Under the pieces are notes generated by a model. The model worked only from the letters and a program-made list of their open reading frames with translations. It did not search any database and had not been told where the DNA came from. Shown here in pieces: positions 1 to 11,861 of a stretch of DNA of 64,000 nucleotides; the stretch's first letter is position 1; each line of letters opens with the position of its first letter. The DNA is from Xiphydria camelus. Its lineage: Eukaryota > Arthropoda > Insecta > Hymenoptera > Xiphydriidae. A program made the position numbers and the translations under genes. The stretch covers positions 16,237,769-16,301,768 of the forward strand of contig OY783201.1 in NCBI GenBank assembly GCA_963678675.1. The letters are read 5' to 3'.

Positions 1-2
1 TA

Positions 3-942
3 ACACTACCCAACGCATATGATTTGGTTATAACAGCGATTCAAACTCTCACAGACGACAAGTTAAGTTTGGCATTCGTAAAAACCAGGCTATTGGATTA
101 CGACATATAATTAAAAAATGAAAACAGTGACACAAGTGCAAAAGTTTTGCACGCCGAAACTCAATTTCGAGAAAAAGTGCAGAGGAAGAATAATGGAACC
201 GAACGTAAATAAAAAAAAAATTCGACAGAATTTTAAACAAAGAAAATTCAATAAATTTTCACAAAGTTTCAATCCACACAACAATCAATATGTTAAAATT
301 AATAACGCAAGGAAATGTGAGCACTGCGGAAGAAAAAATCACGAAAAGAAAAATTGCTTTTATTACAAAAGAATGACTCAAAGCACTGACGACCGCCAAA
401 GAACAATACAAACTGTTCAAATTCAAGATGATAATGGGAGCTTCGCATTTATGAGTGGAGTCGGATCTCTCTCAACCAATCATTCAGACACTGCAGATAA
501 ATCAACCTTTCTACTGGATTCAGGTGCTACTGACCATTTAACTAATGATCTGAACATATTTGCAGCTGTAACCGATATGGAGGAACCGATTAAAATAACA
601 ATTGCAAAGAAGAGCGAAACTATAACTGCAATAAAAAGGGGAAGAATAGAGGTGACAACAGACCAAGGAGTTCAAGGAACCTTAGACAACATCCTGTACG
701 CACCTGATCTACCCCACAATCTGCTATCTGTAAGCAGAATTCAACAAGCTGGAATGCGAGTAACATTTAAAGAGTATGGTAAGGTAACGATTGAGAAAGG
801 CGACAAGATTATTGCAATTGGTGAGTCATTAAACAATTTATGTTGTATTAATTTTACCATTCGTAAGAAAATGTGTAATCAAACCGATGCTTTTGAAAAA
901 AAAAAATGTATAAACTTTGGCATGAGCAACTTGGGCATATAG
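3..942 (+). pseudogene. Copia gag C-terminus and aspartic protease (broken)
   Basis: Two frames contribute. Positions 3-110 encode the end of a UBN2-type gag domain and stop at a TAA near 108. The ORF from 118 (probable gag frame from about 193) carries a retroviral zinc knuckle of the form CX2CX4HX4C (CEHCGRKNHEKKNC, about 316-357), used in RNA packaging. It continues into the pepsin-like protease with the active-site DSGAT motif near 518-532 and the downstream LL.VS element. The end overlaps the next ORF at 906-942 in another frame, a further frameshift. The fragment is non-functional; family assignment is firm. Confidence 0.88.
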
Positions 943-2231
943 AAAAATCGAAATTTTTAGAAATTAAAAGAAATGATTTAGTTCTTGATAATAAACAATT
1001 ACAAGCGATAAATCCCACGGATGAAATTTGTGAAGGTTGTGTATACGGAAAACAGGCGCGTCTCCCATTCGCAAAATCTAGAGATAGGTCTCACGTGAAA
1101 AGGCCATTATTTATAATTCATTCTGACTTATGTGGTCCAATGTCTCCTGCAACAATTGACGGAAAAAGCTATTTTGCTTCTTTTATCGATGAATATACTC
1201 ACTATATAGTCGTTTATTTAATTGCGCGCAAATCAGATACATTTATTGTATTTCAAGATTTTGTTAAGAAAAGTGAGACACACTTCAATTCGAAAATTGC
1301 TTATCTTAATTGTGACACACACACACACATAATGGGGGTGAATATCTGTCTAACGAATTCAAAGAATTTTGTGTACAAAATGGGATTCAATATCATTTAA
1401 CAGTACCGCACACTCCTCAACAAAATCCGATATCAGAACGGATGAACAGGACAATAGTCGAAAAAGCGCGTGCAATAATACACGGGGCTAATTTAGAAAA
1501 GGAGTTATGGGGGGAAGCAGTTTTAACCGCTACGTATTTAATTAATATAACCCCCACAAAAGCCATTAATGGAAACAAAACTCCATATGAACTTTGGCAC
1601 GATAGAAAACCAAAATTAAATCACCTAAAAATATTTGGTAGTACAGTTTACATTCTTGATAAAACAAGAAAAGGGAAGTTTGACAAAAAGTCATTCAAAG
1701 GGATATTAGTTGGTTACCACCAAAATGGCTATAAAGTGCTGAACGTCGAAACAAATAAATTCATAATTGCTAGAGACGTTATATTTGATGAAGTTAATTT
1801 TAAAATCTCACGTTCAGTACACATTAATGAAATTGAATTTGAGAATTCAAGTATAAAAAGGCAGAAAATTGATAGTAAAACGGAAATCAGTAGAAGCGAA
1901 GAGAGTAATATAAATAAATCTGTGACCGAAACAGATCAAGTAAAGAAAATGCCGAAAAGCGACATAAACTCTCAAGCTAAAACAAACGAACCTATACCAC
2001 GACGTAGTGCACGAATTAAAAACATGTCTCCTATTTCTTATAATGAGGAACAATGCTATCAAATAAGTGCACAGGTGGTAAACGATATTCCCCAGTCATA
2101 TAAAGCAATAAAAGATCGAGATGATAGATTTAAGTGGGAAAAGGCAATACAAGATGAGATGGAATCTTTATTACAAAATAATACATGGGAATTAGTACCT
2201 TGCCCAATCGGAAAGAATATTGTAGATTGCA
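906..2231 (+). pseudogene. Copia integrase (frameshifted by a CA repeat)
   Basis: It begins with the GAG-pre-integrase LWHEQLGH motif, followed by the zinc-binding CEGCVYGK segment and the rve core (HSDLCGPM, first catalytic Asp). The frame is lost at a run of CA dinucleotides, 1316-1329, where the codons for the second catalytic Asp (D before G-G-E-Y) should lie. The core resumes in another frame (GGEYLSNEF, then PHTPQQNPISERMNR with the catalytic Glu, about 1329-1445). The C-terminal part includes the copia-typical 'KIFGS' and 'GILVGY' motifs. The CA expansion is a plausible inactivating lesion. A second shift near 2232 separates it from the reverse transcriptase. Confidence 0.9.
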
Positions 2232-3649
2232 CAGATGGGTTTTTAACATGAAAAATGATTCTGAGGGAAACCCACTTAAATATAAAGCAAGGCTAGTTGC
2301 AAAAGGTTTTAGCCAGCAATATCCATCTGATTATTGTGAAACTTTTGCTCCTGTCGCACGAATAACAACTTTACGTTTAATGTTGGCTTTTGCAAATCAA
2401 AACGATTTACTGATCCATCAGATGGACGTTAAAACTGCATTTCTTAATGAGTCATTAACAGAAGAAATATACATGTGAATACCTGAGGGAGTAGAGTCGA
2501 AGCAAAACTAGGTATGTAAATTGAAGAAGGCGTTATATGGTTTGAAACAATCAGCTCGTTGCTGGTTTCAAAAATTTGACAAAGTACTTAAAGAACGCGG
2601 ATTCACAAACTCCTCAGTTGATCATTGCTTGTATATCTTAGACAGAGGTCAAGTTACTAAAAACATTTACGTTTTACTTTACGTAGATGACATATTGATA
2701 ATAACATTTGAAGAGAATACAATGATAACATTTAAAGGGTATTTAATTAATAAATTCTCAATGGTAGACATGAAAGAAGTAAAATTCTTCTTGGGTATTA
2801 ATATTGAAAGAAAAAAAGGAACTATAACTTTAGATCAGAGCTCGTATTTTTAAAAAATATTAAAGAAATTCAATATGAGTGACTGTAAACCTGCTAGTAG
2901 TCCATTAGAGGTTAAATTAAATTATGCCGAACTTAACTCTGACGAATTTTATGATGTGCCTCGTAAAAACCTAATTGGTTGTTTAATGTACGCTATGTTG
3001 AGTACAAGGCCAGATCTTTGTACTGCCCTGAATTTGCTAAGTCGATATCAAATTAAAAACAACAAAGAACTCTGGCAATGCTTGGAAAGAGTTTTACGAT
3101 ACATTAAAGGGTCATTAGAACTCAAGTTGATTTACAAAAAAAATAATTACGAAAACTTGTTAATCGGCTATGTAGATTCTGATTGGGCAGGCAACGAAAT
3201 CGACCGCAAAGCACAACGGGATACTTATTCAAAATGTTCGATCACAACACGATCTGTTGGAATACAAAACGACAAAACTCGGTAGCAACATCTTCAACAG
3301 AAGCCGAGTACATGGCTCTTTTTGAGGGCATTAAGGAAGCATGTTGGCTCAAATCACTTCTACTAAGCATTAAAGTAGATTTATTGAAGCCAATAGTTAT
3401 CTTTGAAGATAACAATGGATGTATTGCTATAGCAAACAATCCAACTTTTCACAAAAGATCGAAACATATTGATGTCAAGTATCACTTTTCACGAGAAAAG
3501 ATCGAACAGAAAGAAGTATAATAATTAAATATATTTCCACAGGTGACCAATTGGCGGATGCATTCACGAAGTCATTACCTCTAATAAAATTCTTAGGCAT
3601 TCGTGAACATATTGGTCTACAGGACCCCACAAAAACAGATTCTCTGTAA
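2232..3649 (+). pseudogene. Copia reverse transcriptase and RNase H (broken)
   Basis: RVT_2 motifs are plain: KARLVAKGF, ETFAPVAR, QMDVKTAFLN, LKKALYGLKQ, and the catalytic YVDDILI near 2680-2700. RNase H follows (GYVDSDWAGN near 3167, SSTEAEYMAL near 3294, HIDVKYHF near 3466) and then the copia tail LADAFTKSLP (3553-3582). In-frame stops at about 2476 (TGA), 2508 (TAG) and 2851 (TAA) and a shift near 3200 break it into four ORFs. The last copia-like codons are at about 3629; the apparent end to 3649 runs into the adjoining repeat. Confidence 0.9.
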
Positions 3650-4500
3650 AAAAAGGCGGCACGTTCATTCAGAATGCCAACAAAAATTGATACGTAAAAT
3701 ATTCTCCAAGAAAGATTTGAAATCAATTAAGATCGCCATGTTCAAGATTTATGTATTAAAAGTAAAAGGCATTATTTGAAAGGAAAATTATTGTAAATCA
3801 AGTTACTAAAAAATTCGACTAAAAAATTTATAAAAAATTTTAATAAAAAAGAACTTGCCGCGTTTACGTTTTCATATTTTGTCCACTATGCCGAATAATT
3901 GGCAGTGCTTGGACGGTGCTTCATAAATTGCACTGCCGAAGTCAAATTCAGAGAAATTCAGAAGGCCCCCGCCTGATCGGTTTCCCGTGCGACATTCGGT
4001 ATAATCTGGTGGTATCATATAAGTGTATGAATTTATTTAAAATTATAAGTGCTAAACATCGAGTATAATTCTGTCTGAATTTTTTATTTTGAAGGAAAAA
4101 ACGCGGCGTTCTTTTTTATTAAAATTTTTTTATAAATTTTTTTAGTCGAATTTTTTAGTAACTTGATTTACAATAATTTTCCTTTCAAATGATGCCTTTT
4201 ACTTTTAATACATAAATCTTGAACTTGGCGATCTTAATAGATTTCAAATCTTTTTTGGAGAATATTTTACGTATCAATTTTTGTTGGCACTCTGAATGAA
4301 CGTGCCGCCTTTTTTTTTACAATCTATTTTTGTGAGGGGATTTCACTACTTTTTGGAATTTATTCATGAGGAAGATACGTACATGTAGAAGAATAGCTTT
4401 TTATTACCACAAAATTAAAGTCTCACATTTTATACCGATACGAGCCAATTAATTATAACCACGTTACTCTTGATTTATTCTCGTGATATTTTGAAAGGGA
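3630..4500. repeat. Foldback repeat A, copy 1
   Basis: Left arm 3630-3862 (from CACAAAAACAG through GGCGGCACGTTCATTC to AAGAACTTGCCGCG) is repeated as its reverse complement at about 4095-4340, around a 230-bp centre. The homology with copy 2 (34930-35612, opposite orientation) runs on to about 4500, so the repeat unit is longer than its hairpin. No coding capacity is seen. It directly abuts the truncated copia end. Confidence 0.85.
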
Positions 4501-4653
4501 TTTATAGACTAGAGAGCCCTTATATTTTTCACTTTGCCTTAGTATTTTGGAGAAATAAAACATATACCGCTTTCGAATTTACAGGCCATCGGATTTTTCT
4601 TATATTTTGGTCGTCTACAGAAATCCATGAACATGTTTTACCTTGAACTCTAA

Positions 4654-5570
4654 GGGCCGATTCCACCAACTCTAATTAAATGCTTGATTACCTAATCACG
4701 ATTATATTTAATCGGCGTTCTAATCATGATTAACTGCACAATTCGTTCCACCATGAATTTTTAACCCCCGATTATCTAATCATATACCCTCTTCGCAATA
4801 AGTTTTGGTTTTGTTGTAACGGTGATTCTGATTGGTTCATCAACGGAACTTGTAATGGAGTAGGAGGAAAACCTGACGTGCGCTCGTGACGTGATCAACT
4901 GACGCGCTGCAAGCCGAGCTCAGTGAGCTGCCGAAATCTCCAACAGAATTTAAAAAGGAACCAGTTACATAATACCGGAGAGCAAGCAGTTGTACTCTGG
5001 GTGCAATAGCGTGGTTTCTGAAATGTGCACTCCCTTTATTTAGTAAAGATACAGAAAATTCTACGCGATTTTTAACGTAATATGATAATGTTGCGATATT
5101 TAAAAATAGATTATATATTATTTATAAGAAGTAATTTATCTTTCTGTAGCGTGTTGCAAATTATGTACAATTTCCAGAAGCAAAGCTTCAACACTGCCTT
5201 TCGATAATCGAAAACGCGCAATGAAATCGAAATCATCCAAAGTTTGGAAATAATTAATTCGTTCCTTAATTAAATGTGGCCTTCTATCAATTTTGATACC
5301 ATTTTCATCATCAGATGATGATAAAATATCGTCGTAAAATAAATTCATGTGTCCGGTATAGTATTGCACAGCAGTGAAACTTCGACTTTGAGGCTACGTT
5401 GATCCACGTTAATCACTGGTTAAGTTCCTAATCGGCCAAAAATGGCCGATTAAGTTCAACGGTGATTATCTCACTTTAATCATGGTTTAAAAATTGGTGG
5501 AACGCAAGAGCTTGATTAAATAAAGCTAATCGGGAATTAACAATTTAATCACAGTTGGTGGTTTCGGCCC
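4654..5570 (-). mobile_element. PIF/Harbinger deletion derivative with intact ends
   Basis: The left end GGGCCGATTCCACCAACT and right end (reverse complement GGGCCGAAACCACCAACT) form TIRs. They are flanked on both sides by TAA (4651-4653 and 5571-5573), the 3-bp duplication typical of PIF/Harbinger. The subterminal regions are rich in TGATTAAA/TAATCA motifs in both orientations. At 917 bp it is too short for a full transposase and must be non-autonomous. Confidence 0.9.
5136..5369 (-). pseudogene. Harbinger transposase N-terminal fragment
   Basis: A 77-residue reading frame inside the 917-bp Harbinger element. The acidic N-terminus (SSSDDEN) and the segment DFIARFRLSKGSVEALL match the helix region that precedes the DDE core in HARBI1-like transposases. 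The DDE core itself has been deleted. It may be an exon 1 remnant. Confidence 0.7.
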
Positions 5571-5639
5571 TAAGTCTACTCTTCCAATGATCATGACAAA
5601 TTGTTTCATCACATATAAAGATACCACTTATGACAGTAT

Positions 5640-5896
5640 ATATCGTCCCTTTCCTGCAAAAAGTCACAAACTAACATATCTTGTAAAATTCACCTAACTG
5701 GACCTAGTAGCTTAATTTTATTAAATCTTTAAATGATAAAACTCACTAAGACCTAAATGCGTTGGAAGTGAGCATGCGCGCATCATAAAAAGTCATTAAC
5801 CGAAATATAATACCGATATTATAGAGCAGAAACTACCTACTAAGTCAGTTGATGATAAATGTTAGTTAGTGACTTTTTGCAGGAAGGGGACGATAT
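5640..5896. mobile_element. Short MITE
   Basis: About 257 bp bounded by TIRs of about 40 bp (ATATCGTCCCTTTCCTGCAA at the left, its near reverse complement ending at 5896). No ORF. The superfamily is not clear from the ends; a TA duplication is possible. Confidence 0.75.
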
Positions 5897-6127
5897 GTTG
5901 TTACATATATTAACTCGAGACGTTGGAGTAGTTTTAAGAAATCCTTTTGCATGCACCGCTGAAATTTCGCCCCCCCTTATTCGTAAATAAATTTAATTTA
6001 ATTATTACCACATCATTTACAGCTTCGATGCTGACCTTACGACTCATTTCAGTCCGAGTAGAACATCAATTGCAAATATCATCATAAACATGCCAATGCG
6101 AATAAAAATCATCTATTATCTGTTGCA

Positions 6128-6239
6128 GATCAAGTATTCCGTTGTGGTGGGGGTCCTGATTGGTCTACTCGCTAAGATGCGTATACGTTTCTTAGCGAGT
6201 AGACCAATCAGGACCCCCACCGCAATGGAATACTTGATC
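6128..6239. repeat. Near-perfect 112-bp palindrome
   Basis: The arm starting GATCAAGTATTCCGTTGTGG is followed by its reverse complement around a short centre (GATGCGTATACGTTTC) near 6176-6191. Arms are about 50 bp with only a few mismatches. The sequence GATCCTGATTGGTCT is partly reiterated just after it. Confidence 0.9.
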
Positions 6240-6419
6240 CTGATTGGTCTCTTCGCTGAGTTGCGTGCACGCAAAGAGATACGAGTGACTCGAGAAAGGC
6301 CCCCCTGATCTCCCGGTAGCTGTCAATTCGGGAGATCGAAGCATCTAACCTCGAAATCAAGTGTACAAGTGATAAGAAATAATTATACGGGTTTCTTCGG
6401 TGAGTATCGCTAAGTGTTT

Positions 6420-8720
6420 AAAGTAGTTACTCCATTATTGTAATCCAATTCCATTGTATCCCTTATTTTTCTGCCACGACTTTGATTGTTGATAGTGGAT
6501 GGATCAGCCAATAAATTTGATTTTTATTCACTATTAACTATCAAAGTCGTGGCAGAAAAATAAGGGATTCAATGGAATTGGATTACAGTGATGTAGTAAC
6601 TACTTTATTATTATTTTTTCTTTATCGATATAGTCCCTCTTTCGCATTATACTATCCCACACAAGTTCGAATTTATATACCGACCTGTCAAACGTGAAGT
6701 GTACATGTACCTCACTTTTATCTCATTAAGTATTACTGCAGACTCTGACATGTCATCTCGTACAGGTGCAACCGAAGAGGACATAGCTTGTGTCCTGTCC
6801 GTAAAAAGATGACTCGATGGACATCGGAGAATGTCAGACTTGTCACCGAGCGCCTATTACCCACGGTACATTTATTGCAATGTGCGCTTTTCGTTTCAAT
6901 TATTCCTGCTTTAAATAACTTTCCCTTCTTTCAAAGTATTTACCTTGTACAAATTGTTCATCGTAGGGGGCAGCGATCAATGATTGTGACTAATCATAGA
7001 CAAATTATTCCTGCGATGATGTTCCAGTTGCAAAGCATACACTAGCAAGTCAGCTTACAGCATCCGATGTTTAGTATCAACTTTACCTCTTTTGGAACAC
7101 CCATCACCTGAGCATAATCACGACTACGTTAATGTTAATCGCAGAATAGACCGTGAGCTCAGGCACATTATCGCAGTAGTAGTTCGGTACACCGAATTGC
7201 TTTTTAGTTTTAATAGACGAACTTGTCTACGACGAGTCGCTAATATCGATCGTTGCCTCCTACCACGAACAGTTCATAAAAGGTTATTACCTTGAAAGAG
7301 AAGTAAAAGTTATTTAACGCTGGAATAGTTGAGTGAAACGAGAAGCGCGTATTGCAATTAATGTACCGTGGGTAATAGGCGCTCTGTGACAAGCCGGACA
7401 TTCTCCGATGTCCATCGAGTCATCTTTTTACGGATAGGACACAAGCTAGATCCTCTTCGGTTGCACCTGTACGAGATGACATGTGAGAAAATCGTGAGTC
7501 TTCATGAAAATCTTCTAACGTACTCGTTCTGCAGTAATACTTAATGAAATAAAAGTGAGGTACATGTACACTTCACGTTTGACAGGTCGGTATATAAATT
7601 CGAACTTGGGATAGTATAATACGAAAGAGGAAATATATCGATAAAGAAAAAATAATAATAAAGTAGTTACTACATTACTGCAATCCAATTCCATTGTATC
7701 CCTTATTTTTCTGCCACGACTTTGATAGTTGATAGTGAATAAAAATCAAATTTATTGGCTGATCCATCCACTATCAACAATCAAAGTCGTGGGAGAAAAA
7801 TAAGGGATACAATGGAATTGGATTACAATAATGGAGTAACTACTTTATTATTATTTTTTCTTTATTTATATATTTCCTCTTTCGTATTATACTATCACAC
7901 AAGTTCCAATTTACATACAGACCTGTCAAACGTGAAGTGTACATATACCTCACTTTTATTTCATCTCTTCTTCGCCTCTGGTATAATCATTTACACCCCA
8001 CACAAAGCACGTTTTTGAAAGTAACTTTTCTGTAACATTCCTGCGATATTTTGCAATATTCATGAATACTACCGTATATGTTAGAAATATATATTTCTCG
8101 ATAAAAATTCGCAAATGTTGCAAAATATCAGAGAAACATTTCGGAATCATTACATCGAAAGATCTCCTCGATAAGGTACAGCTCGATAAGATTGTACTTG
8201 TCAGGGCTGAATTATATGGGGTTTTTATAATTATTTTAGGAAGTCTCAGAAGAATACAGGTGCAGCATAATATAGATCTGTGCTAGAAAGAATAAGGAAT
8301 AACCTTCGACGAGCATTCGGGCTGTGGCAACAGAGGTTAGAATCAGCAAGACCATGGCAGGGAGGATATTGAATGATGGACGCACATCCATGCACTCGAG
8401 GCAGCAAATCTAACTCGCGGAATGAACCAATGCAGCTGGTTCTTGGAACAACAAGTGGACGATCCCTCGTTTGAAAAAAAACCCCTTGGGTTCGCACATG
8501 ATTTGGAGTCCTTCTAGGTGGAATTGAATAGCAGCACGTTTATTTCTGTAACAGATTATAAATAACAAAATTATATCCAGCATTTCACTATTTAAAATAT
8601 AGTACGAAGGAGGAAATTATCAATAGAGAAAAACTAATGTTAAAGTAATTACTTGATTATTGTGGTCCAATTCAATTGCATCTGCTATTCTTCTGCCACG
8701 GCTTTGGTGGAGAAGAAACA
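6420..8720. repeat. Nested foldback cluster (hairpin MITE inside a larger palindrome)
   Basis: A 188-bp hairpin element (6420-6607; each arm has AAGTAGTTACTCC..., ATCCAATTCCATTG, CTGCCACGACTTTGAT) recurs inverted at 7660-7847, and as a degenerate partial copy at about 8640-8720. Between the first two lie matching outer arms (6608-6985 and about 7290-7659), so 6420-7847 is one palindrome of about 1.43 kb centred near 7137. The outer-arm sequence (CCTGTCAAACGTGAAGTGTA) appears again at 7848-7960. No credible coding region: the ORFs here are palindrome products. Confidence 0.85.
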
Positions 8721-9289
8721 TCAAATTTATTTGTTAATCCATCGATTCACCCCATGCTCGCATGACGCTGGAAACAAAAATAGAATTACTACAAAGATAT
8801 TTATCCTTCCATCGAAAGTGAGGTTAAAGCTGTCAGATGGCAATTAAACTTATCTGGTGGCAATTCTTGTGAGATACTGCCGTTTCCTTTCCTGCTCTTG
8901 ATGCACAGGCAACTAGAGAAAAATACCACTGCATATCCGTTCACTATCTCGATTAAACGAAAAAAAGGTGTGAGTGCCGTTGTACTCACGGAGGATGTGT
9001 TACATCTTACAATTATCTGCGGTCCGAGTTTAATTGGGGAATATGACGTCGTAGTTCGACGTGCAGTTTAATTTTGTCTATAATAAAATATTTATTATTA
9101 TTATATTAGATCGTGTCCTCTTTACAATTTATTTCTCTTCAATTTCTTTTATACAAGTGATTATTGGTTTGTGATAGCTAAAATAAGATACATAAATTTC
9201 TGATTTTATTTTTTCTATGAACCGCGAGAACACAGCGTCTATTGTTGTTTTTGAATTTGTAGTCGAAATATTTCTATTTGTATTTATTT
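8721..9289. other. No gene seen
   Basis: AT-rich sequence without a recognisable coding or RNA feature. It lies between the foldback cluster and the Helentron remnant and may include untranslated parts of either. Confidence 0.5.
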
Positions 9290-9299
9290 TCAAATTTAA

Positions 9300-10077
9300 T
9301 TTTTCTTCTAAGAAGGAAATAAGTGGTTATGCATCGTCCGATGAGAAATCCGTATTGAAGTCGCCTCCTAATATCATTGGCATCTTGTCGAGATCTTCAC
9401 CAAGTTCTGCAGCTCCTACCGGAGTATATGGTAGTAGAATGAAGAGAGAGTGTAGGAATTTTATAATATCCTTTATCTGTTGGTTGGGCGATATATAAAC
9501 AGCGACTGAGAGTACTTTCTGTCCGTTAGTTAATATGCATTCTGCTGCACATAAGTCTCCAACTGATCTTGAAGCCACTGATAGACCTGTCGTTTGGCGA
9601 TATTCAACTTCCATGTGTGGTGTCGTTATATAACACGTATTTTGCTTCTGATATATTGCTACACCACCAGCTCGTTAACCTTCTCGTTTGATTTGAACAC
9701 GACAATCAAAATGTGGAATAGAAATATTATCGTTGTTTCCTATCCATGTTTCAGTGAGCATGAGGAAAGTACATTCCTGTGTCACAGCATCAGTCAGGTC
9801 GTTATTATGTGCTCTCAAGCTTTGACAATTAAATATCAGAAACGATATCGATTGTTTTGCACGCAAGAATTCAAGAATCGTATCTTGATATGTTCGTAAC
9901 GTCCTTCCTGCAAGTCGAGCAAATTCATTTTTAAGCGGAAGCAATGATCGTGGCGTTCTTCTTCCATGATAGAAAGTCCGGTTGTCGTCTGAGGTTACAA
10001 TGAATAATCCTTCGAGACTTGTCACTCTTGAAAGAGCAACATAGACGAGTTGTTGATCGTGTGTTTTATCATAGGAA
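9300..10077 (-). pseudogene. Helitron helicase C-terminus and endonuclease domain
   Basis: Starts YDKTHDQQLVYVALSRVTSLEG, the final helicase motif of PIF1-family Helitron helicases. It continues without break into an exonuclease-endonuclease-phosphatase-like domain: FLIFNCQSLRAH (near 9840-9875), LTETW (metal-binding Glu, about 9750), AGGVAIY (about 9655), and GGDFNTD (9347-9367). A stop near 9680 and another near 9326 interrupt it. The domain order helicase then endonuclease defines Helentrons. Confidence 0.78.
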
Positions 10078-10661
10078 TAAAAATTCTGCTGCGAGAATAG
10101 TTATACAGTTAGGAGGTAGAGGTTTCAGGTCTTTCTCGTACCATAACCGGTCACACACAGAACATACATATCCAAAATGATTTTCTAAAAACTTCTCGTT
10201 GAATTTGCAGTGAGCTTCGACATGTTGCAATAATGGATCATATCCAATTGTTGAAGATGTTGGTTGCCTTGGAGATGGTTCTTGATCGGAAGAACGGGCA
10301 TCATTTGGAGTCGATTGAATTCTTGCAGTTGCAGTCGAAGTCGTAGCTCTTGCTTCACGACGTCGAATTCTATAATCCCTTGAATTTCGTGCTGCAATGG
10401 CTCTTTTATGCTGCAATCTTTCATTAGGCTCCGTGGATTCAGTGGGTGTCATTTCTCTGGCGCTGGTACCAGGCATCGGATCAGTAGATTGTTCTTCATT
10501 CGCACTTGTATTATCCAAACGTCTCTTTTTAGATGAGTGTGAAATAGCCATAGACTCGTTTTTTTTCGGGCACGATATTCACGCATGTACGCAGCAGCTG
10601 CAGTTTTCCTTTTTTTTACTTCTTCAGAAGTCTGTTTTTGTCTGTCTTCTCTTTGGAGCAT
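10072..10661 (-). pseudogene. RepHel N-terminal zinc-finger region
   Basis: The ORF from 10661 has a basic start (AAYMREYRARKK) and passes, after a frameshift near 10550, into the frame of a 160-residue ORF rich in Arg, Ser and Thr. This ends in NHFGYVCSVCDRLWYEKDL (about 10124-10180), a CxxC-containing motif typical of the N-terminus of insect Helitron replicase-helicases. The frame runs into the deletion junction after ITILAAEFLF. The Rep HUH nuclease motif (HxH) is absent. Confidence 0.75.
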
Positions 10662-10839
10662 TGCGCTATCTTTTTTCTATTCTTCGCCTGGTGAGTTGTG
10701 AGGAATCACACTAGTCGACGGAGATATCACTCCCGGTAAATCTTTACCAGCTTCGTTAGAAGACATTGCCAGTTCTAGAGGCCGGATTTGCTGAAGAGTT
10801 AGATAACATTTCATTATTTAATATAAATTCAAGAGAAAT

Positions 10840-10910
10840 AAAATGTTTTTTATTGATTGTTTCTCACCACGCATTAATACGTGGTGAGAAACAATCAATG
10901 TAAAACACTT
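10840..10910. repeat. 71-bp hairpin
   Basis: TTTCTCACCACGCATTAATA and its reverse complement form a stem of about 30 bp with an almost absent loop. It lies just beyond the Helentron coding remnant. A Helitron terminal hairpin would be one explanation, but the required CTRR end was not located. Confidence 0.7.
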
Positions 10911-11542
10911 TTTGTATATATATTTATATATGTACTTATATTTATATACAAATATATACATATTTGTATATATGATTTAGGCTCTATAACCTAAAAGCCC
11001 ATAGTCAAACTATAATTTTTTTGTGTATTATACAACTATAGTTCTATGGATAGTGTATAATTAAGCAATTATCACTATATTCTATTATTACGTATTTATA
11101 CTCGCCAATTTTTATAACTTATAAGACACACAGAAAAACACTGCACTTAACACGTATTTTCACTAGAAAGTAATCCTAGCGTCCACGCGAGCGTGTGCAT
11201 GGGCAGCTTGCGCAAATAGTATGCGCAGTAGCGCCACACACACACTGACGCAGTAACATGTACACGGCTTACGTCTGACGCTCGATTTCCCAGGAAGGTC
11301 CCACCGTAGAGCCATAGCATAGATGTTTACACATCAAAAAAATTTATCTGACTCGAATAAACCGTAGGACTTACGCTCTTATAACCGAGCTTAATTTTAA
11401 AGGATAATTTTCTAAAGGGCATACGTTGTTATGGTTTGACGGAGAATAAAATTCTACGTGCAAAACGTTAATAACCGGAAAATATCTGTTTTTGGACTTA
11501 TGTTCGTCTGGTTCTGAGGTACAGATATATATATTGCCCGAG
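10911..11542. other. No gene seen; AT-rich microsatellite
   Basis: The stretch 10915-10975 is an impure (TATA/ATATGT) microsatellite. The rest has no recognisable feature. Confidence 0.5.
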
Positions 11543-11861
11543 AAATCGGATTCTCGACTTTCAGGCGGCAGGGGCGTGGCTTAGCGTTGCTAAGGGCGAA
11601 TCTCTGTTAATATTTAACTTATAACATTTATTCTGGTCTCTATCGATAGAGAATAGTCGATTTATATGGCGTAACTAAGCATAGTTTTGGTTATAACCGT
11701 ATATTTATTGAGAAAATTCGATGTAAAATTTGAGGGGTGAAGGGGGGGCAGATATTTTTCCTGTAAAGATATACGGGTGCTCGCTCGCTGCGACAGCGCT
11801 GTCGGCGTCGTTCTTACGAACTTGAATGAACATGCCGCGAGACACTACCGTGTCTCTTGAT
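11543..11861 (-). repeat. Dispersed repeat B, copy 1
   Basis: About 320 bp that match 34038-34323 in inverted orientation. Landmarks are GGGGCGTGGCTTAGCGTTG, the TTTGAGGGGTGAAGGGGGG run, and a terminal mini-hairpin GAGACAC...GTGTCTC. Both copies end at the same TCTTGAT/ATCAAGA boundary, so this is a true element end. No coding capacity. Confidence 0.85.

Larger units (their letters stand above)
3..3629 (+). mobile_element. Ty1/copia LTR retrotransposon, internal region, decayed
   Basis: The order gag C-terminus, CCHC knuckle, protease, GAG-pre-integrase, integrase, reverse transcriptase, RNase H is the Copia order. The 5' end lies outside the window. No LTR is seen: copia-like sequence stops at about 3629, where a foldback repeat begins. 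Reading frames are broken by a (CA)n run near 1316-1329, a second small frameshift near 2232, and stop codons near 108, 2476, 2508 and 2851. The element can no longer encode a working polyprotein. Confidence 0.93.
9290..10720 (-). mobile_element. Internally deleted Helentron (Helitron with endonuclease)
   Basis: Read on the minus strand, a RepHel N-terminal zinc-finger region (10661 to 10072) is fused directly to the last part of a PIF1-type helicase (YVALSRVTSLEG) and then an apurinic-like endonuclease domain. Helitron-like elements carrying a C-terminal endonuclease are the Helentron group. The Rep nuclease and most of the helicase are missing, deleted at about 10072. Exact ends were not identified. 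Confidence 0.82.
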
